Positions 51,769 through 61,504 of a DNA stretch of 64,000 nucleotides are shown in pieces. Source of the DNA: JBBQLG01 sp964251665. GTDB lineage: Bacteria > Bacteroidota > Bacteroidia > Cytophagales > Spirosomataceae. A program made the position numbers and the translations under genes. Position 1 is the stretch's first letter. Every line of letters starts with the position of its first letter. The stretch covers positions 1-64,000 of the forward strand of contig CAXUKO010000007.1 of the NCBI GenBank assembly GCA_964251665.1, written 5' to 3'. A model generated the notes under the pieces. That model made no database searches. It was not told where the DNA came from and was given only the letters and a program-made list of their open reading frames with translations.

Positions 51769-52983
51769 TTACTTATACGCCGTAATTCCGGTAATCTCTG
51801 CTCCCAAAATCAGCAGGTGAATATCCTGCGTCCCCTCGTAGGTAACCACCGATTCGAGGTTCATCAGGTGACGCATAATGGGGTAATCGCCCGTAATGCC
51901 CATGCCACCCAGAATCTGCCGGGCGTCGCGGGCTACGCTCAGGGCCAGGTCTACATTGTTGCGCTTGGCCAGCGAAATCTGAGCGGTTGTGGCTCTGTCC
52001 TCATTTTTGAGTGTGCCGAGCCGCCAGCACAGCAACTGGGCCTGGGTAATGCCCGTCAGCATTTCGGCGAGCTTTTTCTGAACCAGTTGAAAACTGGCGA
52101 TGGGTTTGCCAAACTGAATGCGCTCGATGGAATACCGCCGGGCCACTTCGTAGCAGTCCATCGCGGCCCCGAGTGCCCCCCACGAAATGCCGTATCGCGC
52201 CTGATCCAGGCACTTTAGGGGTGCTTTCAGGCCGCTGGCATCGGGCAGGAGGTTTTCTTTGGGCACCTTCACATCCTGAAACACCAGTTCGCCCGTGGCA
52301 CTGGCCCGCAGCGACCATTTATTCTGAATCTCGTTGGTGGTGAACCCCTCCATACCCCGCTCTACAATCAGCCCCCGGATTTTGCCAACGTCGTTTTTAG
52401 CCCAGACAATGGCAATATCGGCGATGGGGGCATTGGTAATCCAGAGTTTAGACCCGTTCAGCAGGTAATAGTCGCTGCGCTCGATAAAGCTGGTTTCCAT
52501 GCCGCCGGGGTCCGAGCCATGATTCGCTTCGGTCAGGCCGAAACAACCCAGCAATTCGCCTTTCGCCAGCCGGGGCAGGTACTTTCGTTTCTGTTCTTCG
52601 GTGCCATAGGTGGCAATCGGATACATCACCAATGAACTCTGCACCGATACCACAGAGCGCATACCGGAGTCGCCCCGTTCAATTTCCTGCATCATCAGTC
52701 CGTACGAAATGGCATCGAGCCCTCCCCCGCCGTACTCCGCCGGGATGGTCGGGCCAAAGGCACCGATCTGGGCAAATTTCTTTACAATATGAGCCGGAAA
52801 TTCACCGCGCTGGGCGTACTCTTCGATGATGGGCGTGATCTCGCGCTTCACGAAATCGCGCATCGACGCCCGTACTAACCGGTGTTCGGGGTTTAGTAAA
52901 TCATCGAACTGATAAAAATCCGGCGACTCAAACAGGTCCGGGCGGGTGATGGGGGCGGTAGCGATTGGGGTTGCGGGCTGCAT
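51769..52983 (-). CDS. Acyl-CoA dehydrogenase, glutaryl-CoA dehydrogenase-like
   Basis: A 404-residue flavoenzyme that oxidises an acyl-CoA (family: glutaryl-CoA to crotonyl-CoA). The N-terminal helical domain carries IPAEYGGGGLDAISYGLMMQ, the middle CFGLTEANHGSDPGGMET, and the C-terminus VARDARQILGGMGITGDYPI and SVVTYEGTQDIHLLI with the catalytic Glu (YEGTQDIH). I use the ATG at 52983; a TTG at 53013 would add ten residues. It converges on the XRE/ScfR-like gene. Glutaryl-CoA assignment is by sequence flavour only. Confidence 0.8.
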   Translation of the reverse strand: MQPATPIATAPITRPDLFESPDFYQFDDLLNPEHRLVRASMRDFVKREITPIIEEYAQRGEFPAHIVKKFAQIGAFGPTIPAEYGGGGLDAISYGLMMQEIERGDSGMRSVVSVQSSLVMYPIATYGTEEQKRKYLPRLAKGELLGCFGLTEANHGSDPGGMETSFIERSDYYLLNGSKLWITNAPIADIAIVWAKNDVGKIRGLIVERGMEGFTTNEIQNKWSLRASATGELVFQDVKVPKENLLPDASGLKAPLKCLDQARYGISWGALGAAMDCYEVARRYSIERIQFGKPIASFQLVQKKLAEMLTGITQAQLLCWRLGTLKNEDRATTAQISLAKRNNVDLALSVARDARQILGGMGITGDYPIMRHLMNLESVVTYEGTQDIHLLILGAEITGITAYK

Positions 52984-53108
52984 GGTTTGAGGAGTGTTTA
53001 GGAAGGAACGCAAAAAAAAGGTCGCTTGTTGATTAATTAACGGTCTTTCGGTCCGTTCGTATTTATTTTTGCACCGATCTGCGGGGATAACTACCCCGCC
53101 AACTTCTT

Positions 53109-54698
53109 ATGATTCATACGCTTTCCCTCGCCCTGACGCCCGAACAGGCTTTCGACGAAACCGCCTTCCGGGCTTATATAGTAAAGGAACTGCACCTCGC
53201 TCCCACCGATCCGGTATTGCTGCGGAAACGGCGGCAATCCATCGACGCTCGCGGCCGTCAGGTACGGGTTCATGTCGAAACCGACGTATTTGTCGGCGAA
53301 ACACCCCCACCCCTGATTCGCTACCAGAAACCGGAAACGGATGTCAGCCGTGCCCCACAGGCCATTGTGGTAGGTGCCGGTCCGGCCGGTCTGTTCGCGG
53401 CCCTGCGCCTGATCGAACTTGGCATCAAACCCGTTGTTATCGAACGGGGCAGTGATGTGCGGGCGCGTCGGCGCGACCTGGCGGCTATCAACAAAGACCA
53501 TATTGTTAACCCGGAGTCCAATTACTGCTTTGGCGAAGGGGGAGCCGGTACGTATTCCGACGGCAAGCTGTACACACGGTCCACCAAGCGGGGCGATGTC
53601 CGGCGCATTCTCGAGATCTTTGTTGCTCACGGCGCTACGGAGCAGATTCTGGTCGATGCCCATCCTCATATCGGCACCAACAAGCTCCCGAACGTTGTGG
53701 CTGACCTCCGCGAAAGTATTCTCCGTGCGGGTGGCGACATCCGGTTCGACACGAAGGTAACCGACCTGATTATTGACAATGGGGTGATGCGCGGGGTCAT
53801 TACCGCAACGGGTGACGAACTAACGGGGCTGGGTGTTATTCTGGCAACTGGTCATTCGGCCCGGGATGTGTTCACCCTTCTCCACAAGCGAAATGTGCTG
53901 ATCGAAGCCAAATCGTTCGCCATGGGCGTCCGCATCGAACATCAGCAATCCCTGATTGATGCCCTGCAATACCATCAGCCACGCGGTACTCTGCACCGCA
54001 ACGACTACCTGCCCGCAGCCTCCTATAGTTTAGTTACCCAAACGCGGCATAAGGGTATTGAACGGGGCGTATTTTCGTTTTGTATGTGTCCGGGTGGTTT
54101 CATTGTCCCGGCCGCTACCGCTCCCGGTGAGTTGGTCGTGAACGGCATGTCGCCCTCGCGCCGGGACTCGAAGTTTGCCAACTCGGGTCTGGTTGTCGCC
54201 ATCACCGAAACCGACCTGAAGCCTTATGCTGAACACGGCCCGCTGGCGGGGTTGATGCTGCAGCAGGCGGTAGAGCAGCGGGCCTGCCAGCTGACGGAGA
54301 ATGGGCAACCGACGCAAATAGCTCCGGCCCAGCGGGTAGCCGATTTTGTGAATGGTACCGTTTCATCCCATTTACTGCCAACCTCCTATCAGCCGGGTTT
54401 AGTATCGGTAAATATGGCTGATGTGTTGCCTGATCATATTGCCCGGCCGTTGCAGCAGGGCCTGCGTGAATTCGGCAAAAAGATGCCCGGCTACCTGAGC
54501 AACGACGGTCAGTTAATCGGCATCGAAAGCCGTACGTCGTCGCCCGTACGTATCCCGCGCGACCGGGATACCTGTGAGCACGTTCAGATCCGGCGGTTAT
54601 TTCCCTGTGGCGAGGGAGCCGGTTACGCGGGTGGCATCGTCTCGGCCGCGATGGATGGTGAACGCTGCGCCGAAGAGTTGGCCAACTTATATAGTTAG
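53109..54698 (+). CDS. FAD-dependent dehydrogenase (COG2509 type)
   Basis: A 529-residue flavoprotein. The dinucleotide-binding motif is AIVVGAGPAGLFAALRLIEL (about residue 83), followed by a conserved ESNYCFGEGGAGTYSDGKLY and a second RTSSPVRIPRD region near the C-terminus with LFPCGEGAGYAGGIVSA. These mark the uncharacterised COG2509 group related to geranylgeranyl-reductase-like enzymes. A candidate -7 TATTTTTG (53064-53071) lies 38 nt upstream of the ATG. Confidence 0.8.
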   Translation: MIHTLSLALTPEQAFDETAFRAYIVKELHLAPTDPVLLRKRRQSIDARGRQVRVHVETDVFVGETPPPLIRYQKPETDVSRAPQAIVVGAGPAGLFAALRLIELGIKPVVIERGSDVRARRRDLAAINKDHIVNPESNYCFGEGGAGTYSDGKLYTRSTKRGDVRRILEIFVAHGATEQILVDAHPHIGTNKLPNVVADLRESILRAGGDIRFDTKVTDLIIDNGVMRGVITATGDELTGLGVILATGHSARDVFTLLHKRNVLIEAKSFAMGVRIEHQQSLIDALQYHQPRGTLHRNDYLPAASYSLVTQTRHKGIERGVFSFCMCPGGFIVPAATAPGELVVNGMSPSRRDSKFANSGLVVAITETDLKPYAEHGPLAGLMLQQAVEQRACQLTENGQPTQIAPAQRVADFVNGTVSSHLLPTSYQPGLVSVNMADVLPDHIARPLQQGLREFGKKMPGYLSNDGQLIGIESRTSSPVRIPRDRDTCEHVQIRRLFPCGEGAGYAGGIVSAAMDGERCAEELANLYS

Positions 54699-54804
54699 TG
54701 GTTTGTAATTCGTAGTTGCTCAGGGCACTACCTACAGGCGGTCAGGCTGCGATCGGCAGTTCGTCCGCTACGAACCACAAACTACAACCTACAAACCTAT
54801 ACCC

Positions 54805-55440
54805 ATGATCGACACCAGCTTTGACCTGTTTACCGAATCCCTCTACCAGCGTCTGCAACAACCCCTGCCGGGCGAGGATGCCCATCGGGTGATGGCTTCC
54901 TCATCGCGCTACCGCATGAACGTCCGGCCCAACGAACGCACCCGAAAAAGTGCCGTCCTGATTTTATTTTATCCCTATCAGAATGGCATCTGGCTCCCGC
55001 TGATCCTTCGCCCGCAATATGATGGTGTTCATGCCGGGCAGATGGCCTTTCCCGGCGGCCGCGCCGAACGTACCGACCGCGACCTGATTCAGACGGCCCT
55101 GCGCGAAGCACAGGAAGAGATCGGCATTCGGGTACACGATGTCCGGGTGCTGGGGCCGCTGACCGAGTTATTTATCCCGCCGAGTAACTTCTTTGTCCTG
55201 CCGGTGGTCGGTGTGATGAAACACCGGCCCGATTTTTATCCCGACCCGCACGAGGTTGATCAGGTGATTGAGGTGTCGCTGGATGCCCTTATGGATACGA
55301 CCATCGTGGGCGACAGTCAGATTGAGGTACGGGGCGCGATGATCGACGCACCGTTCTACCAGATTCAGGAATTTCGGGTGTGGGGAGCGACGGCCATGAT
55401 GATCAGCGAACTGCTCACCGTCATCCGGTCGGCGGTATAA
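54805..55440 (+). CDS. Nudix CoA pyrophosphatase-like protein
   Basis: A 211-residue Nudix hydrolase. The Nudix box is GGRAERTDRDLIQTALREAQ followed by EEIGI (GX5EX7REUXEEXGU, residues about 85-107), with an upstream CoA-type LILRPQYDGVHAGQMAFP. The family member NudL cleaves CoA/acyl-CoA to 3',5'-ADP and phosphopantetheine. It starts 106 nt after the FAD enzyme and is probably independent or loosely co-transcribed. Confidence 0.8.
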   Translation: MIDTSFDLFTESLYQRLQQPLPGEDAHRVMASSSRYRMNVRPNERTRKSAVLILFYPYQNGIWLPLILRPQYDGVHAGQMAFPGGRAERTDRDLIQTALREAQEEIGIRVHDVRVLGPLTELFIPPSNFFVLPVVGVMKHRPDFYPDPHEVDQVIEVSLDALMDTTIVGDSQIEVRGAMIDAPFYQIQEFRVWGATAMMISELLTVIRSAV

Positions 55441-55700
55441 GCCCAGGCCGGTCCGGTTTGTTCGGGCGGTACAGTTTGGTATATTCGGCCCGGCTCACGT
55501 TGCGAAAATCGTTCTCTTTCCTCCTCGTGTCCTCACAGTCGCGCGGAAGGGGACAGTGGAAACGGCGCAGTGCCGCACCCCGGCGCAATCTCCATTCCTG
55601 CCCTGATTTCAAGGTTTTTCGGACTTTTTTGCGTATATTTAAGCTACAAATGACGGGCTGACTTTACCCGTACTATCCATAATTTCACTGTAACAAGTCA
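55441..55700. other. 260-bp intergenic region before parC
   Basis: No gene is supported here. Sequence is ordinary until about 55615, then AT-rich (TTTTTTGCGTATATTTAAG) close to the parC start, a plausible promoter zone. A hairpin is not evident. Confidence 0.35.
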
Positions 55701-58385
55701 ATGCTGAACGGAGCCGAACAGGAACCTACTGACGATACCCCAACCACCCCTGCCACCGAGCAGCTCCAGGACCAGACGGTGGTTTCGGGGTTGTACGAAA
55801 ACTATTTTCTCGACTACGCGTCCTACGTTATTCTCGAACGTGCCGTACCCGCCGTTGAAGACGGCCTGAAACCGGTGCAGCGCCGGATTCTGCACGCCAT
55901 GAAAGAGATGGACGATGGCCGCTTTAACAAGGTAGCCAACGTGATTGGGCAGACCATGCAGTTTCACCCCCACGGTGATGCCTCCATCAATGACGCCTTA
56001 GTTAACATTGGCCAGAAAAACCTGCTGTTCGATATGCAGGGCAACTGGGGTAACGTGGCGCTGGGCGACGGTGCAGCGGCCCCCCGATACATCGAGGTGC
56101 GGCTCTCCAAGTTTGCCCAGGATATTCTTTACAACGACAAGACAACGGAGTGGCAGCTCTCCTACGATGGCCGCAAACGCGAGCCGGTAACGCTCCCGGC
56201 CAAGTTCCCGCTCCTGCTGGCGATGGGCGTAGAAGGTATTGCGGTGGGCCTGTCCACCAAAATGCTGCCCCACAACTTTAACGAACTCATCGACGCGTCG
56301 ATTGCTCTGCTGAAAGAGAAGCCGGTGGTGCTCTATCCCGACTTTCCGACGGGCGGCTCCATCGACGTCAGCAATTATAACGATGGCGCACGCGGTGGCA
56401 AAGTACGTATTCGCGCCCGCATTGAGGAGTTCGACAAAAAGACGCTCGTGATCCGCGATGTGCCCTACGGCGTAACGACGCCCCAACTGATCGAATCCAT
56501 CGTGAAGGCGGCCGAGCTGGGCAAAATCCGAATCAAGTCGCCGGCTAAGAACGTAGCGGCTGTGGTCGACAATACAGCCGAGGATGTTGAGATTCTGGTG
56601 CACCTCCAGCCCGGTGTCTCACCCGACGTGACCATCGACGCGCTTTATGCCTTCACCGACTGCGAAGTATCGGTTTCGCCCAATGCCTGCGTCATTATCG
56701 GCGACAAGCCGCACTTTGTCAGCGTGCTGGACATCCTCCGTATCAACACCGATCAGACGGTGCGGCTGTTGCGGCAGGAACTGGAGATTCGCCGGGGGGA
56801 ACTCATGGAACGGCTGTTATACAGTTCGCTCGAAAAGATTTTCATTGAGAAGCGCATCTACCGGAAAATTGAAGAGTGCGAAACCTTCGAGGCCGTCATC
56901 GATACCATCGACAAAGCCCTGAAGCCCTACAAAAAGGAGTTTTACCGAGAGATTGTCGAAGATGATATTCTGCGGCTGACCGAGATTCGCATCAAACGGA
57001 TTTCCAAGTACGATGCCTTCAAGGCGGATGAACTGATGCGTCGGCTCGAAGCGGAACTGGTCGAAACCGACGATCACCTCGCCAACATGACCCGGTTTGC
57101 CATTGCCTACTATAAAGATCTGCAAAAGAAGTACGGCAAGGGACGCGATCGCCAAACCGAAATCCGGGCGTTTAATACCATTTCGGCCAATATAGTAGCG
57201 GCCGCGAACCAGAAACTCTACGTCGACCGGGAGGGCGGCTTTATAGGTTATGGCCTCAAGAAAGATGAGTTCGTGAGCGACTGTTCCGATATTGACGACA
57301 TCATTATCTTCCGGCGCGATGGCAAGTGCATGGTCACGAAGATTCAGGAAAAAGTATTCGTGGGGAAAGACATCATCTACGTGTCGGTGTTCAAGAAAAA
57401 CGACGAACGGAAGATCTATAACCTGGTTTACTTAGATGGCAAATCCGGTATCTCGATGGCCAAACGGTTCCCCATTACCGCCGTTACGCGCGACCGGGAG
57501 TATGACCTGACGATGGGCAATCCAAAGTCGAAGATCACGTATTTCACCGCCAATGTGAATGGAGAAGCCGAGGTGATTACGGTGAACCTGACGGCTCAGA
57601 GTTCAGCCAAGATCAAGCAGTTCGACTTCGACTTTACTTCGGTGGGCGTTAAAGGCCGGGCGGCTCAGGGAAATATCCTGACCAAATACCCGGTTCGTAA
57701 GACCACCCAGAAAACCGGTGGCGTGTCGACGCTGGGTGGAGTTGGCATCTGGTACGACGATCACCTGGGCCGGCTGAACCGCGATGAACGGGGCCGTTTC
57801 CTCGGTACGTTCGACGCCAAGGACAGTATTCTGGTTGTTTACAAAGACGGGCAGTACGAGCTGACCAGCTTTGATCTGACGAATCGCTACGAGCCGAACG
57901 ACATCGTTGTTCTCCAGAAGTTCGATCCCGAAACCGTATTGTCGGTGGTGTATTACGAAGCAACGCAGAAAGCCTGGTACGTGAAACGGTTCAAGGTCGA
58001 GACGACATCGCTGGATAAGAAGTTCAGCTTTATCGGCGATACCAAAGGCTCCAAAGCAGCCGCGATTACGGCCGACCGGCATCCGCGCATTGAAATCATT
58101 CACCAGGTAAAAGACCGGGCACCGGTTGAGAAAATGGTGCTACAGCCCGACGGCTTCATTGACGTTCGGGGTTGGAAAGCACTGGGTAAGCCGTTGCCGT
58201 TCGCGAAGGTAAAAGAAGTAAAGTTGCTGGCACCCCGCGTGGTGAAAGAAGTAGAAACCATACCGGTGCTGGCCGATGACATTGACCCGGACCTCACCGA
58301 CCCGGAGCCGGACGCAGATGACCAGCCGGTGGAGGATGCGTCAGAAGCAGCACCGGTTGGCGCCGGTCAGTTAGGGCTTTTTTAA
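55701..58385 (+). CDS. Topoisomerase IV / gyrase subunit A
   Basis: An 894-residue type II topoisomerase breakage-reunion subunit. The N-terminal LYENYFLDYASYVILERAVP and DGLKPVQRRILHAM lead to the catalytic Tyr in AAPRYIEVRL (about residue 131). The C-terminal part has repeated beta-blade patterns of the DNA-wrapping domain and an acidic linker (DDIDPDLTDPEPDADDQPVE). It ends GAGQLGLF, a sliding-clamp-like peptide. The lack of a gyrase GyrA box makes ParC-type more likely, but subunit naming is by sequence flavour. Confidence 0.85.
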   Translation: MLNGAEQEPTDDTPTTPATEQLQDQTVVSGLYENYFLDYASYVILERAVPAVEDGLKPVQRRILHAMKEMDDGRFNKVANVIGQTMQFHPHGDASINDALVNIGQKNLLFDMQGNWGNVALGDGAAAPRYIEVRLSKFAQDILYNDKTTEWQLSYDGRKREPVTLPAKFPLLLAMGVEGIAVGLSTKMLPHNFNELIDASIALLKEKPVVLYPDFPTGGSIDVSNYNDGARGGKVRIRARIEEFDKKTLVIRDVPYGVTTPQLIESIVKAAELGKIRIKSPAKNVAAVVDNTAEDVEILVHLQPGVSPDVTIDALYAFTDCEVSVSPNACVIIGDKPHFVSVLDILRINTDQTVRLLRQELEIRRGELMERLLYSSLEKIFIEKRIYRKIEECETFEAVIDTIDKALKPYKKEFYREIVEDDILRLTEIRIKRISKYDAFKADELMRRLEAELVETDDHLANMTRFAIAYYKDLQKKYGKGRDRQTEIRAFNTISANIVAAANQKLYVDREGGFIGYGLKKDEFVSDCSDIDDIIIFRRDGKCMVTKIQEKVFVGKDIIYVSVFKKNDERKIYNLVYLDGKSGISMAKRFPITAVTRDREYDLTMGNPKSKITYFTANVNGEAEVITVNLTAQSSAKIKQFDFDFTSVGVKGRAAQGNILTKYPVRKTTQKTGGVSTLGGVGIWYDDHLGRLNRDERGRFLGTFDAKDSILVVYKDGQYELTSFDLTNRYEPNDIVVLQKFDPETVLSVVYYEATQKAWYVKRFKVETTSLDKKFSFIGDTKGSKAAAITADRHPRIEIIHQVKDRAPVEKMVLQPDGFIDVRGWKALGKPLPFAKVKEVKLLAPRVVKEVETIPVLADDIDPDLTDPEPDADDQPVEDASEAAPVGAGQLGLF

Positions 58386-58517
58386 CGAAATAAGTTTACC
58401 GCCATGTACCCGACGTGGTTCACGACCAACTCATCCGGCGGCCATCGCCACCGTTATCCCAGGCGTCCTGGAGCGACCGAAACGCATCGGTCGCTCCGGC
58501 AGTCACGGGTGCGGGCG

Positions 58518-59183
58518 ATGCACCGGGTTCAGTTCGTGAAGAACGTGATAAAAGGTGGAATTATGGTGGCATTCGGGGGACTTACCGTGGTGCTGCTCTG
58601 CAACTGGTGGGTGGTGCATACAACTCAGAAACAGATCTTCTTCAATATCCATCAACTGCCGGCTAACGACATGGCATTGGTGCTGGGGACGAGTCGATTC
58701 GTGAAGAGTGGCAAGGAGAATCTGTTTTTCCGCTACCGGATGGAAGCAACCGCCCGGCTCTGGAAGGAAGGCAAAATCAAATATATCATTCTAAGCGGCA
58801 ACAACGATTCGGAGTACTACAACGAACCGTCGGACATGCGGAAGGCACTGGTCCGGCTGGGGGTTCCCGCTTCGGTAATGACCCTCGACTACGCGGGCTT
58901 CCGTACGTTCGACTCGGTACTGCGCTGCAAGGAAGTGTTCAATCAGGATAAGATCACGATCATTTCCCAGAACTTTCACAATGCCCGCGCCCTGTACATT
59001 GGCAACCACGAGGGTATCGACGCTGTGGCGTTTGCGGCACAGGACGTGCCGCAGGGGTATTCACTGCAAACCCTCATTCGTGAATACCTCGCCCGGCCCC
59101 GCGCTATGCTCGACGTGTACCTGATACGTCCCAAAGCCGAGAAAGGCAACCGGGAGATTACACGAACTATCACAGCCCCCTGA
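58518..59183 (+). CDS. SanA/YdcF-like (DUF218) membrane protein
   Basis: A 221-residue protein. A single N-terminal membrane segment (IMVAFGGLTVVLLCNWWVVH) precedes a DUF218 domain: MALVLGTSRFVKSGKENLFF, then IKYIILSGNNDSEYYNEPSD and KITIISQNFHNARALYI. The family (SanA/YdcF) has roles in envelope integrity and possibly peptidoglycan or cyclic-carbon compounds. The ATG at 58518 is preferred over one at 58404, which would add a Pro/Arg-rich tail. Confidence 0.75.
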   Translation: MHRVQFVKNVIKGGIMVAFGGLTVVLLCNWWVVHTTQKQIFFNIHQLPANDMALVLGTSRFVKSGKENLFFRYRMEATARLWKEGKIKYIILSGNNDSEYYNEPSDMRKALVRLGVPASVMTLDYAGFRTFDSVLRCKEVFNQDKITIISQNFHNARALYIGNHEGIDAVAFAAQDVPQGYSLQTLIREYLARPRAMLDVYLIRPKAEKGNREITRTITAP

Positions 59184-59186
59184 TTA

Positions 59187-59237
59187 CATTCATAAAAAAT
59201 CCCCGTCGAGCTTTTCGACGGGGATTTTTTATGAATG
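59187..59237. terminator. Bidirectional terminator
   Basis: A palindrome ACATTCATAAAAAATCCCCG...CGGGGATTTTTTATGAATGT with loop near 59210-59214 between convergent genes; arms carry A- and T-runs. Confidence 0.85.
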
Positions 59238-59261
59238 TACAATGCTTGCTTGTCAGGACAC

Positions 59262-60278
59262 TCAATTCTCCACCAGTTGCCGGGTCATGGTGCGGTCGGG
59301 CGTAGAGTTGTCGCTGAGGGTGGCCCGGCCCCGCTCCTTGCGAACAATGCGGGAGTACAGGCTGATCTCCTGATCGAACAGGAACCGGAAGAACAGGCTC
59401 GTGTACGACGTATGGGCCAGCAGCGGCTCGTAAAACTCCGGGGCCAGTGTCTTCAGCTTAGGCAGGTTGTTCCAGGGAATAGACGGCATATCGTGGTGCT
59501 CGTTGTGGAAACCCACGTTAAGATTCACGCCGTTCAGCGGGCCGTAATAACTGTATGTTTCCTGATTGGGATCGAGCGTGAGGTAGTGCTCCTGAATCCA
59601 GCGCGCTCCCAGCGGATGCAGCCCCACCGAAAACCAGAAACTCAGAAACAGGTACAGGATAGACGTCCAGCCAAAGAAATAAACGATGGCGACGTCGAAC
59701 AGGACCTGCGCTGCAATGTTGGCGATAACGTAGCGATCAAACGCAACTACTTCGCGGCAACGCATGGTCCGAATGGCCTGAAACAGGGGAAAAAAGAACA
59801 GCCAGATGGCTTTGCCCAGCGAGTAATTACGAATCAGTTTCGCTTCGTACCAGTCCGGCAGGTCGGCGTCCAGTTCGTGAACCCCCTGAAAGACGTGGTG
59901 CTTAATGTGAAAGTTCTTGAAGGTAATGGCCGTTGGTACCAGCGACGGGAAGTTAGCCAGAATACCGGCAGCCACGTTTGATCCTATTTTTTTAAAGATC
60001 AGGTTATGAGCCGCTTCGTGAATGGTTACGAACAGCGTGTGGGAGAAAAAAGCCCCTACGCCATATGCAGCCAGGGCAACCCAATACCAGGCGGTATCGC
60101 GAAGGGCCCAGGCAATAGCGGTTTGTGCCACCACGCAACCGACGATGATAGCGAACGTCGTCGGGTTACGGGTCATAAGCTGCTTTACCTCGGGATGCGC
60201 TTTAATAATCTGCCGGGTACGAATACGATGGGGTTCTGGCGTGTTAACTTCTCGAAACGCGTTTACTGAGACGGACAT
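59262..60278 (-). CDS. Sphingolipid-desaturase-like fatty acid desaturase
   Basis: A 338-residue integral membrane di-iron desaturase. The three His boxes are HEAAHN (about residue 88), HIKHH (about 126) and NEHHD (about 259). The N-terminal PHRIRTRQIIKAHPEVKQLM matches the DEGS/sphingolipid delta-4 desaturase leader. Bacteroidota make sphingolipids, so a membrane-lipid desaturase is plausible; substrate is inferred. It is transcribed away from the GIN protein gene. Confidence 0.8.
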   Translation of the reverse strand: MSVSVNAFREVNTPEPHRIRTRQIIKAHPEVKQLMTRNPTTFAIIVGCVVAQTAIAWALRDTAWYWVALAAYGVGAFFSHTLFVTIHEAAHNLIFKKIGSNVAAGILANFPSLVPTAITFKNFHIKHHVFQGVHELDADLPDWYEAKLIRNYSLGKAIWLFFFPLFQAIRTMRCREVVAFDRYVIANIAAQVLFDVAIVYFFGWTSILYLFLSFWFSVGLHPLGARWIQEHYLTLDPNQETYSYYGPLNGVNLNVGFHNEHHDMPSIPWNNLPKLKTLAPEFYEPLLAHTSYTSLFFRFLFDQEISLYSRIVRKERGRATLSDNSTPDRTMTRQLVEN

Positions 60279-60328
60279 AAGACAACTATACAGTTATAGG
60301 ATAATGCACATATTAGGGTCGATTATAC

Positions 60329-60336
60329 CAAATTTA
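60329..60336 (-). promoter_or_regulatory. Candidate desaturase promoter (-7)
   Basis: On the minus strand TAAATTTG (60329-60336) equals TAnnTTTG, 51 nt upstream of the ATG. A TTG about 23 nt further upstream is a weak -33. Confidence 0.4.
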
Positions 60337-60410
60337 CGTGCTAATTTGGTGTTTTGATGCAACACACCCCAAAAGAATGCATCTTTTGGGAAAACCAACC
60401 ATGGTATCGT

Positions 60411-61103
60411 ATGAAATCAGTCCTGTTTCTTCTGCTAACGGCGGGTAGCCTGTCCGTTGTTCACGCCCAAAACTGGAAAGAAGACCGGCCCGTATCCAAT
60501 CTGTCGGGGGTGCAGGTAGCGACTGGTATCGACCTCATTCTGACGCAGGGCGGCTCCGAAAAGCTGACCATTGAAGCGGCCGGTTTTGAGAAAGAAGATG
60601 TCTTGTCAGTTATCAAAAATGGGGTGTTACAGCTTTCTATCAACCGGCGGAATGGCGGTAATTGGGGCCGAAACCGCCATGTGAAAGCATACCTGAGTTT
60701 CCGGCAGCTAAAGAGTCTCGACGCCAGCAGCGGGGCCGAGGTCAGCAGTCAGGGGCCGTTATCGTTCGGTAACCTCAGCCTTGGCGCTTCCAGCGGGGCC
60801 GATGTAAACCTCGATATCAAAACAGATGACCTGAACGTAGACGTTTCCAGCGGAGCCGACGCGACCCTGCGGGGATCGGCCCGGATGCTCTCAGTTCGGG
60901 TGTCGGGCGGGGCGGAACTGGATGCCGTCAAACTCACCACCGAAACCTGCAATGCCCAGGCCAGTGGCGGAGCCGATGCCACGGTGTATGCTACCAAAGA
61001 ACTCCGGCTTCAGGCCAGCGGTGGGGCCGATCTGTACTATGCCGGACCAGCCTCCGTTGTCTCGCAGCATAAATCGGGGGGAGCCGATATTTCAAAGCGG
61101 TAA
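60411..61103 (+). CDS. Secreted GIN/DUF2807 head domain protein
   Basis: A 230-residue secreted protein. The signal peptide is MKSVLFLLLTAGSLSVVHAQ. The remainder is a beta-helix of repeats SSGAEV/SSGADV/SGGADA (for example LSLGASSGADVNLDIKTDDL), the DUF2807 pattern. Such proteins are exported or periplasmic with unknown function in Bacteroidota. I start at MKSV (60411) because the longer frame adds a non-signal leader. Confidence 0.85.
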   Translation: MKSVLFLLLTAGSLSVVHAQNWKEDRPVSNLSGVQVATGIDLILTQGGSEKLTIEAAGFEKEDVLSVIKNGVLQLSINRRNGGNWGRNRHVKAYLSFRQLKSLDASSGAEVSSQGPLSFGNLSLGASSGADVNLDIKTDDLNVDVSSGADATLRGSARMLSVRVSGGAELDAVKLTTETCNAQASGGADATVYATKELRLQASGGADLYYAGPASVVSQHKSGGADISKR

Positions 61104-61124
61104 CCATCCACACGTTCGGTAACT

Positions 61125-61173
61125 AAAACGGGCGCATGACCAACACTAAACCTGTTGGTCATGCGCCCGTTTT
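61125..61173. terminator. Strong terminator
   Basis: 20-bp arms AAAACGGGCGCATGACCAAC (61125-61144) and GTTGGTCATGCGCCCGTTTT (61154-61173) between convergent genes. Confidence 0.9.
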
Positions 61174-61202
61174 GATGGGTACATGTTTAGCACCGAGTCC
61201 GA

Positions 61203-61421
61203 CTACTCTTTGGTTTTATTGGCCTTTCCCATAAAATCGTCGCCATGGTTTTGCTCGCCCAGGCCGGTTTGCTGTTTATCGAGTTCGTCGGGGTCTACAG
61301 TCACGCCTTCTGTTTTCTCACTCACTAAATAATGACCGGCGCTGGCTCCCGACGAAGGCGCGTTTTCGGGGTTATTTGTCGCTGGCTCCTGGTTGTAATG
61401 GGTATCTTCGTTGCTTTCCAT
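61203..61421 (-). CDS. Small hydrophilic acidic protein (72 aa)
   Basis: An unstructured-looking, polar chain (MESNEDTHYNQEPATNNPEN to DELDKQQTGLGEQNHGDDFM). It has the look of small, disordered Bacteroidota proteins of unknown role. It is transcribed leftward next to the ATP-grasp-like gene. Confidence 0.55.
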   Translation of the reverse strand: MESNEDTHYNQEPATNNPENAPSSGASAGHYLVSEKTEGVTVDPDELDKQQTGLGEQNHGDDFMGKANKTKE

Positions 61422-61504
61422 CGCGTTGATTAGGTTTTATGTACGTAGTAAACCAATCGGCAGGCTAAAGGTTAGGGGCCTTAAGTATGTACTTGCCAAA
61501 AGTA

